Below, piece after piece: positions 34,239 to 42,849 of a stretch of 64,000 bases of DNA. The notes under the pieces are model-generated. The model ran no database searches. It saw only the letters and a program-made list of their open reading frames with translations, and had not been told where the DNA came from. The stretch is from Aerococcus loyolae (lineage in GTDB: Bacteria; Bacillota; Bacilli; Lactobacillales; Aerococcaceae). Position 1 is the first letter of the stretch, and every line of letters begins with the position of its first letter. The stretch covers positions 1,240,001-1,304,000 of the forward strand of contig NZ_CP126958.1 in NCBI RefSeq assembly GCF_002871915.2, given 5' to 3'. The position numbers and the translations under genes were made by a program.

Positions 34239-34894
34239 TGGAAGTCAACCACACCCCCACCAAGGGGAATCTCATGCAGGTTGAAAAAACCTTGCGCTTA
34301 TCCAAGAACGGCCATGAATTAATGGACCGTAAACGGATGATTTTAATGAATGAAATCATGTCCTTGGTGCAAAAGGCTAAGAAAGTCCAAGAGCAATTAA
34401 AGGAAGCTTATAAAAAGGCCTATGAGTGCCTCTTTGAAGCCCAAAGAGAGATTGGTTTACATACCATTGCGGACTGGGCCCAAGATGTGCCCCAATCCGA
34501 TAGCCTTAGTCTCAAAGTCCGCAGCGTGATGGGCAGTGAGGTGCCTGAGGTCGACTACCAAGCTGAAGCCATGCAACCGGCCTATTCCTTCTCTCAAACT
34601 ACCACAAAAATGGACGAAGCCCGGATTGCCTTTGAAACAGTCAAGGACTTAGAGATGCAACTGGCCCAAGTGGAAAATGCCGCTTACCGGCTTGCCTCAA
34701 ATATCCAAAAAACTCAAAAACGGGTTAACGCCTTGAAGAATATCACTATTCCGCAATTACAAGACGCCCAAAGAGACATCTCCTCGGCCCTTGAAGAAAA
34801 GGAAAGAGAAGAATTCACCCGTCTTAAAGTGGTTAAACGCATCTTAACCGCCAAGGATGAAGCCCAAAAAGAACGCATGCGCTCTGAAGCATAG
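34238..34894 (+). CDS. ntpD: V-type ATPase subunit D (central stalk)
   Basis: Rotor shaft subunit of 218 residues. Long N- and C-terminal helices form an antiparallel coiled coil: NHTPTKGNLMQVEKTLRLSKNGHELMDRKRMILMNE at the start and RVNALKNITIPQLQDAQRDISSALEEKEREEFTRLKVVKR near the end, both family signatures. It is the last gene of the operon. Its TAG stop is directly joined to intergenic repeat copy C. Confidence 0.95.
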   Translation: MEVNHTPTKGNLMQVEKTLRLSKNGHELMDRKRMILMNEIMSLVQKAKKVQEQLKEAYKKAYECLFEAQREIGLHTIADWAQDVPQSDSLSLKVRSVMGSEVPEVDYQAEAMQPAYSFSQTTTKMDEARIAFETVKDLEMQLAQVENAAYRLASNIQKTQKRVNALKNITIPQLQDAQRDISSALEEKEREEFTRLKVVKRILTAKDEAQKERMRSEA

Positions 34895-35022
34895 AGTGCG
34901 ACGGGTGCATCAAAGATCGATAACACTGGAGCTAAAGAGCAAAAATTCTTGAAAAGGATTTCTTGCACTTTAGTGAAGTGGAGAGCGATCTGCGCCCGGA
35001 GCAGGTTTGCATAGAGTGTGAC
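34893..35022 (+). repeat. Intergenic repeat copy C, joined to the ntpD stop codon
   Basis: It begins AGAGTGCGAC within the TAG stop and ends AGAGTGTGAC at 35013-35022, so one unit is 120 bases long. Reverse-complemented it aligns with copy B: CACTCTA..CAAACCTG.TCC..GCGCAGA, AAGAATTTTTGCTCTTT and TCCAG-G..ATCG..CTTTG. It lies between the stop codon and the terminator. Confidence 0.8.
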
Positions 35023-35032
35023 AATAACTAAA

Positions 35033-35066
35033 AAGAAGTCTAGGATTTGCCTGGGCTTCTTTTTTA
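35033..35066 (+). terminator. Terminator of the V-ATPase operon
   Basis: AAGAAGTCTAGG (35033-35044) pairs with CCTGGGCTTCTT (35050-35061), followed by TTTTT. Confidence 0.85.
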
Positions 35067-35116
35067 TACATAATAGCTTATTCAGTAATGTCTTATTTAA
35101 AAAAGGGTATAAAAAA

Positions 35117-35143
35117 AGGAAGCTGATTTAATTCAGCTTCCTT
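35117..35143 (-). terminator. Terminator of the YtxH-like gene
   Basis: AAGGAAGCTGA (35117-35127) pairs with TCAGCTTCCTT (35133-35143); on the minus strand the stem is followed by a run of T's. Confidence 0.85.
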
Positions 35144-35160
35144 TTCATTTATCTTAAGCC

Positions 35161-35655
35161 TTATTTTTTAGCTTGGCTTTTAGCTTCTTCCTTGCCGTCT
35201 TTGGCTTCTTTTTTAGCGGTGTCTGCGACATCTTTTGATTTTTCTTCGACTTCTTTACCAGCTTTTTTGGCTTCGTCTTTAGCGTCTTGAGCTGCTTCAT
35301 CGACATATTCCTTGGTGTAGTCGTAAGCTTCCTTAACGTCGTCTTTAGCCTTGTGGTATTGTTCGTTGGCTACACGGCCAGTTTCTTGTAAGGAGTCTTT
35401 AAGGGTGTCAGCACTTTCTTGTAGGTTAACGCGGATGTCGTTAGCTGCATCTGAAGTGGCTTCGTAGATAGTGTTTCCTTTTTCGATAGCAAGATCAGCA
35501 TAGTCCATCGCTGTGTCTTTTAAGTTGTTCGCTTGGTCATTGATGTCTTGACGTAATTCTTTACCAGATTTTGGTGCGAATAATAAAGCTGTTACAGCTG
35601 CTGCTGATCCACCAATAATTGCTCCGAGTAAAAATGCACCTGTTTTATTTGACAT
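35161..35655 (-). CDS. YtxH domain protein (membrane-anchored stress-type protein)
   Basis: Protein of 164 residues. The N-terminal GAFLLGAIIGGSAAAVTALLFAPKSGKELR is the YtxH signature: one glycine-rich membrane helix followed by APKSG. The rest is a charged helical tail of Lys/Asp/Glu/Ala repeats (for example AKKEAKDGKEEAKSQAKK) resembling LEA-type proteins. The next gene upstream encodes a DUF948 protein, as in Bacillus ytxG-ytxH, which are general-stress genes. Function is not known. Confidence 0.88.
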   Translation of the reverse strand: MSNKTGAFLLGAIIGGSAAAVTALLFAPKSGKELRQDINDQANNLKDTAMDYADLAIEKGNTIYEATSDAANDIRVNLQESADTLKDSLQETGRVANEQYHKAKDDVKEAYDYTKEYVDEAAQDAKDEAKKAGKEVEEKSKDVADTAKKEAKDGKEEAKSQAKK

Positions 35656-35698
35656 AAGATATACTTCCTTTCCTTTTTAACACATTCACTATATTAGG

Positions 35699-36229
35699 CT
35701 AAAATGCCTTGGTTTCAGATTGTTCTTGAGCCTTACGCATGTCGCGTTTTTTCTTAAGTAATTTAGCTGATTTTCCAATCTTTTCAAAGCCAGAAACCTT
35801 GGGATCAACCTGGCTATTTTCACTGGCTTGACGTACTTTCTTGTAACCAGCTTTGGCTTGATCAACTTTTTCATCCGCTTTATTGGTGATATTCAATACC
35901 AAATCGCGGGTAGAATCATTCACATCGGAAATGGAAACTCCAACATCTCCCACTGCTTGGAATAAAGGATCAACCTTAGCTACCTTACCGTTAACGTCTT
36001 CCAATAATTGGTTGGTCTTATTAAGTAGGCCTTGAGCTTCTACTGAGATACCGTCGACATCGCGTCGGAGAACGGCAATTGTTTTATTGGCCTCATCAAC
36101 TGTATTCACAACTTCTTTAACCGTTTGTGTCAATTGACGGATAAATAAAACAAGAAAAACCACTAAAACAGCGAAGGATACTGCAGCAATAATTGCCGCT
36201 ATCTCACTCCATGTCATGCTATACATCAC
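35699..36229 (-). CDS. DUF948 (YtxG-like) membrane protein
   Basis: Protein of 176 residues with one N-terminal helix (about 8-30, IAAIIAAVSFAVLVVFLVLFI) followed by a helical region of polar heptads (TVKEVVNTVDEANKTIAVLRRDVDGISVEAQGLLNKTNQLLEDVNGKV), the DUF948 pattern. It precedes the YtxH-like gene by about 43 bases in the same direction, so the two probably act together at the membrane. A candidate promoter TTGTAT-16-TATCAT lies near 36276-36303 on the minus strand. Confidence 0.85.
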   Translation of the reverse strand: MMYSMTWSEIAAIIAAVSFAVLVVFLVLFIRQLTQTVKEVVNTVDEANKTIAVLRRDVDGISVEAQGLLNKTNQLLEDVNGKVAKVDPLFQAVGDVGVSISDVNDSTRDLVLNITNKADEKVDQAKAGYKKVRQASENSQVDPKVSGFEKIGKSAKLLKKKRDMRKAQEQSETKAF

Positions 36230-36384
36230 TCCTCACATCTTTAAGTGACTTTCTTATTTTTAATATACCTATATGATACCATTTTTTACCTATAATACAA
36301 AATATAATCGCTTCCAGTGGCTTGGCTTTACCTTTATTGAAATAACGTATAAACTATATCTATGAACAAGAAAGGAAAGTCTCA

Positions 36385-37272
36385 ATGCAATTCATCAGTC
36401 AATGGTTCACCAATTATCTGGGTAATATCGATCTAGAAAATATCTTATCCCAGTTACTGACCACCCTCTTACAATTAGTCCTCACGGTGGTCTTGCTATA
36501 CATTATTCGCCGGATTACGGTGCGTTTGATTAATACTTACTTTGATAAAACTGCCCGTTTTTCCAATAATAACTACCGGTCAAAAACCATGAAAGCCCTG
36601 CTGACCAATATTACCCAGTACGTGTATTACTTCCTGCTTGGTTACTCTACCCTAGCCATTCTTGGCGTCCCTGTTGCCACGCTCTTAGCTGGTGCTGGGA
36701 TAGCCAGTATTGCAGTAGGTATTGGCGCCCAGGGCTTGGTTACCGACATGGTCAACGGCATGTTTATTCTGCTAGAACACCAGCTAGACGTTGGTGATTC
36801 CGTAGTAATCGATCAAGTCAGCGGTATCGTAGAAAAGATTGGGATTAAAACTACCGTTATTCGCGGTTTCGATGGGACCATGAATTTTATTCCTAACCGC
36901 CAAATTGAAGTAGTGGTCAATAATTCACGAAATCCTATCCGTAGTGAAGTTGATTTATCTTACTTTGCTGATACCGATATTAATGAATTCGTCGCTGTCA
37001 TTAAGAAACGTCTTGACGATTTGGCCCCCGACGAGAACCTATCTAAGCCACCGGTATTACTGGGCGTAACTCGAAATGTTGACCACCAACTTGTTTATCG
37101 AATCCGCTTCTTCTGTGTCAACGGCAGCCAGGAAGATGTTCAAAGCAAGTACTATGAAGAACTCACCAATGCCTTAAGAGAAGCCGGTATCGAACAACCT
37201 GACTCCCAAAGAGCAGTCTCTCATATCAGCGTCGATTATAAACACGCCGAAAATAAAAACGAAAACAAATAA
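36385..37272 (+). CDS. Small-conductance mechanosensitive channel (MscS family)
   Basis: Membrane channel of 295 residues that releases solutes at hypo-osmotic shock. Three helices are visible (about 22-42, 66-88, 92-118), the last being the Gly/Ala pore helix ATLLAGAGIASIAVGIGAQGLVTDMVNGMFILLEHQLDVGD. The beta domain with FIPNRQIEVVVNNSRNP and a C-terminal alpha/beta part follow. GGAAAG lies ahead of the ATG. Single-gene unit with its own terminator. Confidence 0.93.
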   Translation: MQFISQWFTNYLGNIDLENILSQLLTTLLQLVLTVVLLYIIRRITVRLINTYFDKTARFSNNNYRSKTMKALLTNITQYVYYFLLGYSTLAILGVPVATLLAGAGIASIAVGIGAQGLVTDMVNGMFILLEHQLDVGDSVVIDQVSGIVEKIGIKTTVIRGFDGTMNFIPNRQIEVVVNNSRNPIRSEVDLSYFADTDINEFVAVIKKRLDDLAPDENLSKPPVLLGVTRNVDHQLVYRIRFFCVNGSQEDVQSKYYEELTNALREAGIEQPDSQRAVSHISVDYKHAENKNENK

Positions 37273-37330
37273 AAAGCCATGATAAGGATCTCTGGCTTTC
37301 TACAGTAAGATATTTGTTAGACAAGATCTT

Positions 37331-37358
37331 AAAGGCTGGGATGAAATTCCCAGCCTTT
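37331..37358 (+). terminator. Terminator of the mscS-like gene, probably bidirectional
   Basis: AAAGGCTGGGA (37331-37341) pairs with TCCCAGCCTTT (37348-37358) followed by TT on the plus strand. It also lies downstream of the minus-strand racE-rdgB-phosphoesterase operon beyond repeat copy B. Confidence 0.85.
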
Positions 37359-37386
37359 TTCATGTATTACGTTTTAATTGAATGGT

Positions 37387-37549
37387 TTTTCTGTAATATT
37401 GCCTTTTGGTGTGACTGTCGCACTCTAACCAAACCTGTTCCAAGCGCAGAGCAAGCATCCGCTTCAGAAAATGGCGACAAATTCTCCTTGAGAATTTTTA
37501 CGACCTTTTCTTCCAGCGATCGTGCTCTTTGGCGCGCTTGTCACACTCT
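37387..37549 (-). repeat. Intergenic repeat copy B (about 1.3 units)
   Basis: Two related blocks, 37387-37425 and 37507-37549, lie about 124 bases apart. Each ends GTGACTGTCGCACTCT or CTTGTCACACTCT; between them are CAAACCTGTTCC and GAGAATTTTTACGACC, shared with copy C. Read on the strand of the phosphoesterase gene the copy starts AGAGTGTGACA seven bases past its stop codon. Confidence 0.8.
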
Positions 37550-37555
37550 CGCCTT

Positions 37556-38056
37556 TTATGGCAGGAATTTTTCGGGGACTTTTTCGCCGTTTCTTTGGTA
37601 GAAGGTGACTTTTTCTTGGTCAGCTTGCCAGTCTAAGATGGCATAGGTGGGGATGAGATAGTTACCACGGGGGAAACGTACGGATCCTGGGTTAATTAAA
37701 TGCACCCCATCAAGGACCTGATCATCCATGATATGCGTGTGACCATAGACAGCAATTTGACAGCCTTGTTTCTTGGCATATTCAGCGTATTTCTCTACTC
37801 CCGCCTTGACCCCATAGAGGTGACCATGGGTATAGATCAACCGGCCTTCTGGTGTATCTATAATCCGCTCAGGCTGGTAAGGGCCAAAGTCGCAATTGCC
37901 CTTTACCGGTTCGATCACATTCCAAATACTGTCGCTAGGATCTAATTCAGAATCACCGCAATGGAGCATGAGATCAACTTGGTCTTGGTAGCGTGCAACC
38001 AAGTCTGATAAGATTTGGCTATCCCCATGGCTATCTGAAATTAGTAATATTTTCAT
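37556..38056 (-). CDS. YfcE/MJ0936-type metallophosphoesterase
   Basis: Cytoplasmic phosphodiesterase of 166 residues. All metal-site motifs are visible: SDSHGD (residues 7-12), LHCGDSE, KGNCD, YTHGHLYG and YGHTHI. It overlaps rdgB by four bases and belongs to the racE-rdgB-yfcE operon, a common Firmicute arrangement. The physiological substrate of the family is not settled. Confidence 0.92.
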   Translation of the reverse strand: MKILLISDSHGDSQILSDLVARYQDQVDLMLHCGDSELDPSDSIWNVIEPVKGNCDFGPYQPERIIDTPEGRLIYTHGHLYGVKAGVEKYAEYAKKQGCQIAVYGHTHIMDDQVLDGVHLINPGSVRFPRGNYLIPTYAILDWQADQEKVTFYQRNGEKVPEKFLP

Positions 38057-38667
38057 TGTAATTCCACCTTTCCTGCTTCAATATCGGCTTTGAGTTGGGC
38101 CATGGCTTGGCCGCGGTGACTGATCTTATTTTTTAAGTCAGGATCAATTTCTGCTGTCGTTTTTTGGTAGTCTGGAAGGTAAAAGATTGAATCATAACCG
38201 AATCCGTTACTCCCCCGCTCTTCCCTTAGGATTTCTCCGGCCAAGTGACCAATATAGTGTTTATAGACTTGGCCATCCGAATGGCTTAAGACTAGGGCAC
38301 AGGTAAATTGGGCCTGACGCTTGCCATCTGGAACATCTTCCATAGTCAGTAAGACTTTTTGCCGGTTAGCTTGGTCATTCTTGTCTAGACCAGCATAACG
38401 AGCCGAATAGATCCCGGGTTCCCCGTTGAGGGCTTCAATTTCCAAACCAGAGTCATCAGCGATAGTAGGAACCTGTAGGAGTTTTGCTGCTGTGCTAGCC
38501 TTTTGACTAGCATTTTCCAAAAAACTGGATCCCGTTTCTGGAATATCATCTATGTCTGGATAGTCTAAGAGAGTTTTAACGGTAAAACCTAGAGGGGCAA
38601 ATAATTGTTGGAATTCCCTGGCCTTACCAGGATTTTTGGTGGCGATTAAGAGATTATTATTAGCCAT
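38053..38667 (-). CDS. rdgB: XTP/dITP diphosphatase (RdgB/HAM1)
   Basis: House-cleaning enzyme of 204 residues that removes non-canonical purine nucleotides. LLIATKNPGKAREF at the N-terminus, TIADDSGLEIEALNGEPGIYSARYAG in the middle and SNGFGYDSIFYLPD, KNKISHRGQAM toward the end are the family signatures. It lies three bases downstream of racE. Confidence 0.96.
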   Translation of the reverse strand: MANNNLLIATKNPGKAREFQQLFAPLGFTVKTLLDYPDIDDIPETGSSFLENASQKASTAAKLLQVPTIADDSGLEIEALNGEPGIYSARYAGLDKNDQANRQKVLLTMEDVPDGKRQAQFTCALVLSHSDGQVYKHYIGHLAGEILREERGSNGFGYDSIFYLPDYQKTTAEIDPDLKNKISHRGQAMAQLKADIEAGKVELQ

Positions 38668-38670
38668 GGT

Positions 38671-39492
38671 CTACTCCTTTTTTGCTTCTAATTGACTGAG
38701 GGGGATCCGATTGACCGGTATGTCTTTTTGCAGCCAGGTCTTGGCAATATCCTTGAACAGGGCCACCCCTCCGGTAGTATAAAACTGATAAGTCGCGGCT
38801 TCTGGGTTCCATGAAGATTCCGCTAGATTATAGAGATCGAGGATTGCCGAAACATCACTCACGGTTTCAGCGCCAGAATTGACCAGGCGTACCCCCGGCC
38901 CCATGAATTTTTGGATTAGGGGAGCTAATAAGGGATAATGGGTGCAGCCCAGAATCAAGGTATCAATAGCTGTCTGTTTCAAATCATAAAGGCTTTCAGC
39001 CACAATTTTCTTAGCAATCGGTGAGGAATATTGGCCACTTTCTACTAAGGGCACGAATTTGGAACAAACCAAGGGATAGAGGGTTAAATGCTTGTTATGG
39101 TCTAGTAGAACATTTTGGTAGAAATGACTGTTGATAGTGGCTTCTGTAGCCAAAATCCCGATATGGCCGTTTTCACTATAACGGTTAGCTGCTCGAGCAC
39201 CGGGGTGGATAACACCAATGACCGGAATATTCACCCGTTCACGGATCCGCTCCAGTGACACTGCTGTTGCGGTATTGCAAGCAATCACAAGCATTTTAAT
39301 ATTTTGCTCCAGGAGAAAATCAACTAATTCTTGAGTGAATTCGTTAATCTCCGCCTCTGGCCGGGGCCCATAAGGACAGCGGGCATTATCCCCGATATAA
39401 ATTATCGACTCATTGGGCAACTGGCGCATGGCTTCTTTGACAACGGTTAAGCCACCCACTCCTGAATCGAGAAAACCAATGGGACGCTTCAT
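38671..39492 (-). CDS. murI: Glutamate racemase
   Basis: Makes D-glutamate for peptidoglycan, 273 residues. GFLDSGVGGLTVVKEAMRQLP at the start, IYIGDNARCPYGPR, the first catalytic Cys in VIACNTATAVSLE, and the second in TLILGCTHYPLLAPLI. Called racE or murI in Firmicutes. First gene of a three-gene operon; GGAGTGTC lies upstream of the ATG. Confidence 0.96.
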   Translation of the reverse strand: MKRPIGFLDSGVGGLTVVKEAMRQLPNESIIYIGDNARCPYGPRPEAEINEFTQELVDFLLEQNIKMLVIACNTATAVSLERIRERVNIPVIGVIHPGARAANRYSENGHIGILATEATINSHFYQNVLLDHNKHLTLYPLVCSKFVPLVESGQYSSPIAKKIVAESLYDLKQTAIDTLILGCTHYPLLAPLIQKFMGPGVRLVNSGAETVSDVSAILDLYNLAESSWNPEAATYQFYTTGGVALFKDIAKTWLQKDIPVNRIPLSQLEAKKE

Positions 39493-39847
39493 GGTGACAC
39501 TCCTAACAATAAAAAGTCAAATCAATACTTCTATTATAGCAAAAGAGCTTTTCTAATTATAGTAATCCCTTAGCTCAAAATATAGAGGCTAAGCGCTTTA
39601 ACAGAAAGAAGTCATTTTTAATGTTATTTTTTATTACAATTTATTGAGACCTTAAAAGTTGAAATCTTCCATAAAGACCTAATTTGATAGGTTTTCCTTT
39701 GCTTTTAATTAGCAATGATTTTCTTAGTCAGCGGGTCAATATGATATATTAAATGACATAATTAATGACATTAATTTATAAGACATGGTATTATAATTAT
39801 AAGTACTTATTTAAATACAATGTTCAATCATATTGAGGAGCGATTAT
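39493..39847. other. Divergent intergenic region between racE and the GltS-type gene
   Basis: No gene supported. Toward the plus-strand gene there is TATAAT near 39792-39797 and an imperfect direct repeat TAAATGACAT (39750-39759) / TAATGACAT (39763-39771), about one helical turn apart, which could be an operator. The sequence is AT-rich throughout. Confidence 0.35.
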
Positions 39848-41068
39848 ATGATTACAGTTAATTTTGATATCGTTCAGACACTCGGCCTCGCTGTGCTTGC
39901 CTTATTTTTTGGTAAGTGGATGACCAATGTCTTTCCGGTGCTCGAAGAATATTCCCTGCCCCCTGCTATAGTAGGTGGCTTAGCCTTTGCCTTAGTCAAC
40001 ATGTTTTTACGGTTGACTAACCTGGTCACGTTTAACTTGGACACCTCGCTGTCTACCCTATTTATGGTTGTATACTTTACCACCATTGGTTTTTCTGCCA
40101 GTATCCAAGCCTTATCACGGGCTAAGGGTGTGGTGATGAAATTCCTCTTTATTGCTATTTTAGCCATCTTTATCCAAAATATCCTGGCCCTGGTTCTGGG
40201 TAAATTCTTAGATATCCCCGGCCCCTTGGCCCTCTTGCTTGGTTCTCCAGCCTTAGTCGGCGGTCCAGGAACGGCGGCAGCTGTCTCCCCAACCATTGTC
40301 AACTTGGGGTACGACAACGCTACCTCAGTGGGAATTATTGCAGCTACCCTAGGAATTGTGATGGGCTCACTTTCTGGTGGTCCAGTTGCGTCAGGTATCG
40401 CAAAAAAATACTCCCTTTCCGCTAAAGATGACAATGCATCAGCAAACACCAGCAACCGCTACCACCGCCATCCCCAACACCAACGCTTAACCGCTGAACG
40501 GATAGGCTATATGTTGTATGGCACCTTACTAGTGATTTTTGTGGGGACTTTTGTCACCGAAATTATTAACACCGTCGTGGGTAAATTAGTGGGAGGAATT
40601 ACCTTCCCCGTTTATATTGGCCCGATGATTGTGGCAGCCACCGCTCGTAATATCTCTGATGCCAAGGAACGGTCTATCCTTGATGATGCTGCTCTGGATG
40701 TGACTTCAGATATCTCTCTTAATCTCTTCCTGGCCTTGACCATGGTAGGGCTAGAATTATGGACCATTATTGATATGGCCCTACCCATGCTTTTAATTAT
40801 TGTGGCCGAAACAGTAGTGACTCTGGCTTTTGCTCGTTATATTGTCTTTTATACTATGGGGAAAAACTACGACTCGGCCGTAATGACCGCAGGATTTATT
40901 GGCTTCGGGATGGGGTCTTCCTCCAACGCCATGGCCTGCATGCGGCAAATCACCCATGAATATGGAGCTAGCCCATTAGCCTTTCTAGCCGTTTCTATCG
41001 TGGGAGCACTTTTTATTGACTTTATTAATATCTTTGCTATCTACGGCTTCATCCATCTGATTGCTTAG
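39848..41068 (+). CDS. gltS: Sodium:glutamate symporter family protein (GltS)
   Basis: Integral membrane transporter of 406 residues. The ATG (MITVNFDIVQTLGLAVLALFFGKW) has GAGGAG seven bases upstream; an earlier TTG is ignored. Two inverted repeats of five helices are suggested by the hydropathy. GSPALVGGPGTAAAVSPTI and IGFGMGSSSNAMACM are the re-entrant glycine-rich segments of GltS. A cytoplasmic His/Asn-rich loop (about residues 200-215) separates the halves. The substrate is presumed glutamate by family only. Confidence 0.88.
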   Translation: MITVNFDIVQTLGLAVLALFFGKWMTNVFPVLEEYSLPPAIVGGLAFALVNMFLRLTNLVTFNLDTSLSTLFMVVYFTTIGFSASIQALSRAKGVVMKFLFIAILAIFIQNILALVLGKFLDIPGPLALLLGSPALVGGPGTAAAVSPTIVNLGYDNATSVGIIAATLGIVMGSLSGGPVASGIAKKYSLSAKDDNASANTSNRYHRHPQHQRLTAERIGYMLYGTLLVIFVGTFVTEIINTVVGKLVGGITFPVYIGPMIVAATARNISDAKERSILDDAALDVTSDISLNLFLALTMVGLELWTIIDMALPMLLIIVAETVVTLAFARYIVFYTMGKNYDSAVMTAGFIGFGMGSSSNAMACMRQITHEYGASPLAFLAVSIVGALFIDFINIFAIYGFIHLIA

Positions 41069-41162
41069 GACAACTAATAGTAGTCGCTTAACTTTCTTTT
41101 CCCTAGGAATTTGTTTATGATAGAAATGAACAATCCCTATTACAAAGGAAAGGAAGACCTCC

Positions 41163-41630
41163 ATGCGGATAGCACTCATTGCCCACGATAGTAAGAAAGA
41201 ATTAATGATCCAATTGACCACTGCCTACCAGGATATTCTCAGTCAGCATGACTTAGTGGCGACCGGAACCACTGGCAAGCGCATTAATCAAGCGACTGGT
41301 CTTAAAGTCCATTGCTACCAATCTGGCCCCTTAGGCGGTGACCAGCAAATTGGTGCTGAAGTCTCACAAAATCAGATCGATTGCGTCATCTTCTTAAGAG
41401 ACCCCCTAACAGCCATGCCCCATGAACCAGATGTGAATGCTCTGATTCGTCTCTGTGATGTTTACAATGTTCCCTTGGCGACCAATATTGGCAGTGCAGA
41501 AGTCCTAGTCCGCGGCTTGGACGCGGGTTTAATCAATTGGCGAGAGGACTATGCCGATGGGCAGGTTAACCGCGATATCCGCGAAAATCTCAGTCATGGA
41601 AGTGTCAACCGTCCACTTAAAGAAAATTAA
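41163..41630 (+). CDS. mgsA: Methylglyoxal synthase
   Basis: Converts dihydroxyacetone phosphate to methylglyoxal and phosphate, relieving sugar-phosphate stress. The 155-residue protein shows [34 protein letters not shown] with the catalytic Asp, and [32 protein letters not shown]. The ribosome binding site is GGAAAGGAAG. It ends in its own terminator. Confidence 0.95.
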   Translation: MRIALIAHDSKKELMIQLTTAYQDILSQHDLVATGTTGKRINQATGLKVHCYQSGPLGGDQQIGAEVSQNQIDCVIFLRDPLTAMPHEPDVNALIRLCDVYNVPLATNIGSAEVLVRGLDAGLINWREDYADGQVNRDIRENLSHGSVNRPLKEN

Positions 41631-41640
41631 GCAAAATAAT

Positions 41641-41691
41641 AAGGTCAACTCAGACTTCTCGATTAAGAGAAAATCCGAGTTGACCTTTTCT
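41641..41691 (+). terminator. Terminator of mgsA
   Basis: AAGGTCAACTC (41641-41651) pairs with GAGTTGACCTT (41677-41687), with an inner TTCTCGATTAAGAGAA hairpin, followed by TTCTTTTTC. It is close to symmetric and may also serve the convergent gene. Confidence 0.8.
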
Positions 41692-41697
41692 TTTTCT

Positions 41698-42135
41698 CTA
41701 GTGCTTAACTTGCCGCCAGTTATGGTTATTCCACCATAATAGGGCTGACAAGACAAACACTGAAAGGTATAAAGCATAAACGACAAAATCAGTATTTAAC
41801 TGGGTTCTTGCCATCAAAAAGTCGTCAATGGGAAAGACTGAGTAATAAATCGCATTCATTAGGATAAGGAAGAGAGCATGGCGCTTCATAGCATGCTTGG
41901 CTTGCCAGTTGCTCTCCTTAAAGTAAACCAGAAGACCTAAACTCAGCAGGAGGATAGAAAATAGACCGATAGCTGGGTAGGAAATCACTGCCAAGGTCAG
42001 CAATAATCCTCCTAGGGCTTCTAAAATTTCAAGGCTAGACATTACCCAGGCCAGCCCTGACAAGGCAAAAAAGACCAGGATATAGATAAGGGGAATGGTG
42101 TTTAAAAAACGAAGTAACTTAACCATCTGGATCAT
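41698..42135 (-). CDS. Hypothetical four-helix membrane protein
   Basis: Protein of 145 residues with four hydrophobic segments at about 12-32, 42-66, 82-100 and 112-134. No enzyme motif or known domain is recognised. The short loops carry KESNWQAKHAMKRHALF (positive, likely cytoplasmic). GGAGATGATC precedes the start. It stands alone between mgsA and trxA. Confidence 0.7.
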   Translation of the reverse strand: MIQMVKLLRFLNTIPLIYILVFFALSGLAWVMSSLEILEALGGLLLTLAVISYPAIGLFSILLLSLGLLVYFKESNWQAKHAMKRHALFLILMNAIYYSVFPIDDFLMARTQLNTDFVVYALYLSVFVLSALLWWNNHNWRQVKH

Positions 42136-42334
42136 CTCCTTATTGGTAGGCTGTTCAAAGCTTTACGAAGGTTTTCTTTCCCATCTATTTTTAGTATAAA
42201 TAAAAATCCATTGATGTAAAATCATAAGTCTCACAGTGAGTTATAAGATAAAAGTTTAAATTTGCGAACAAATCCGCTAGTCTCTAGTGCGATTAACCCT
42301 AAAAATTAAATAATAAATCCTCAGAAAAATAAAA

Positions 42335-42358
42335 AGTGCCGCACTTAAATGCAGCACT
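42335..42358 (-). terminator. Terminator of trxA
   Basis: AGTGCCGCA (42335-42343) pairs with TGCAGCACT (42350-42358); on the minus strand TTTTTATTTTT follows. Confidence 0.85.
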
Positions 42359-42372
42359 CCTTTAACTCTTGC

Positions 42373-42687
42373 TTAGTCTAAATGATTTTCAAGAATACTT
42401 TCCAATTTTTCTTTTGGTGTGTAACCAACCAGTTGTTCAACCACTTGGCCGTCTTTTTTAACGATTAAGGTTGGGATAGACATAATGCCAAATTCACGTG
42501 GGGTATCAGGATTTTCATCCACATCCATCTTAGCAAATTTCACTTGGTCGCCCATTTCTTCATCGAGTTGGTCAACAATTGGAGATTGCATCCGGCAAGG
42601 ACCACACCAAGTTGCCCAGAAGTCGATTAAAACGACGCCTTCACTCGTTTCTTCTACAAAATTTTGATCGGTTAATGTTTGTACCAT
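42373..42687 (-). CDS. trxA: Thioredoxin
   Basis: Cytosolic disulfide reductase of 104 residues. The active site ATWCGPC has its cysteines at 28 and 31, and the cis-proline segment SIPTLIV and C-terminal GYTPKEKLESIL are present. AAGGAGG precedes the ATG. A promoter with extended -10 lies at 42794-42789, followed by a leader hairpin. Confidence 0.96.
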   Translation of the reverse strand: MVQTLTDQNFVEETSEGVVLIDFWATWCGPCRMQSPIVDQLDEEMGDQVKFAKMDVDENPDTPREFGIMSIPTLIVKKDGQVVEQLVGYTPKEKLESILENHLD

Positions 42688-42740
42688 TTAACTTCCTCCT
42701 TAAATTATTTCAATTAGTCACTCTATGAGCAATGCTTTAA

Positions 42741-42782
42741 AGTGGCAGGGAGTCTCGCTACTGACCTTCCCCCTCACTTGCA
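42741..42782 (-). promoter_or_regulatory. Hairpin in the trxA leader
   Basis: On the minus strand AAGTGAGGGGGA pairs with TCCCTGCCACTT across a loop of about 17 bases, with a small bulge. It lies between the promoter (TGC-TATAAT, 42797-42789) and the ribosome binding site. There is no U-run, so it is not a simple terminator; it may stabilise the mRNA. Confidence 0.4.
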
Positions 42783-42788
42783 GGCTTT

Positions 42789-42797
42789 ATTATAGCA
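42789..42797 (-). promoter_or_regulatory. Extended -10 promoter of trxA
   Basis: TGCTATAAT on the minus strand (42797-42789), a perfect extended -10, with TTTGCT 16 bases before TATAAT as a weak -35. It gives a leader of about 95 bases. Confidence 0.6.
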
Positions 42798-42849
42798 TGT
42801 TCTTTACTTTAGCAAAAAATTTTTGCTTACTTTTATTTAGTAATGGTCG

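Noticed and set aside
37314..37601. Plus-strand frame of 95 codons between the mscS-like and phosphoesterase genes
   Set aside because: It covers a terminator and the intergenic repeat copy B, so it is not a gene.
39874..40455. Antisense frame of 193 codons opposite the GltS-type gene
   Set aside because: Shadow of a membrane protein gene; the basic, Pro-rich translation matches nothing.
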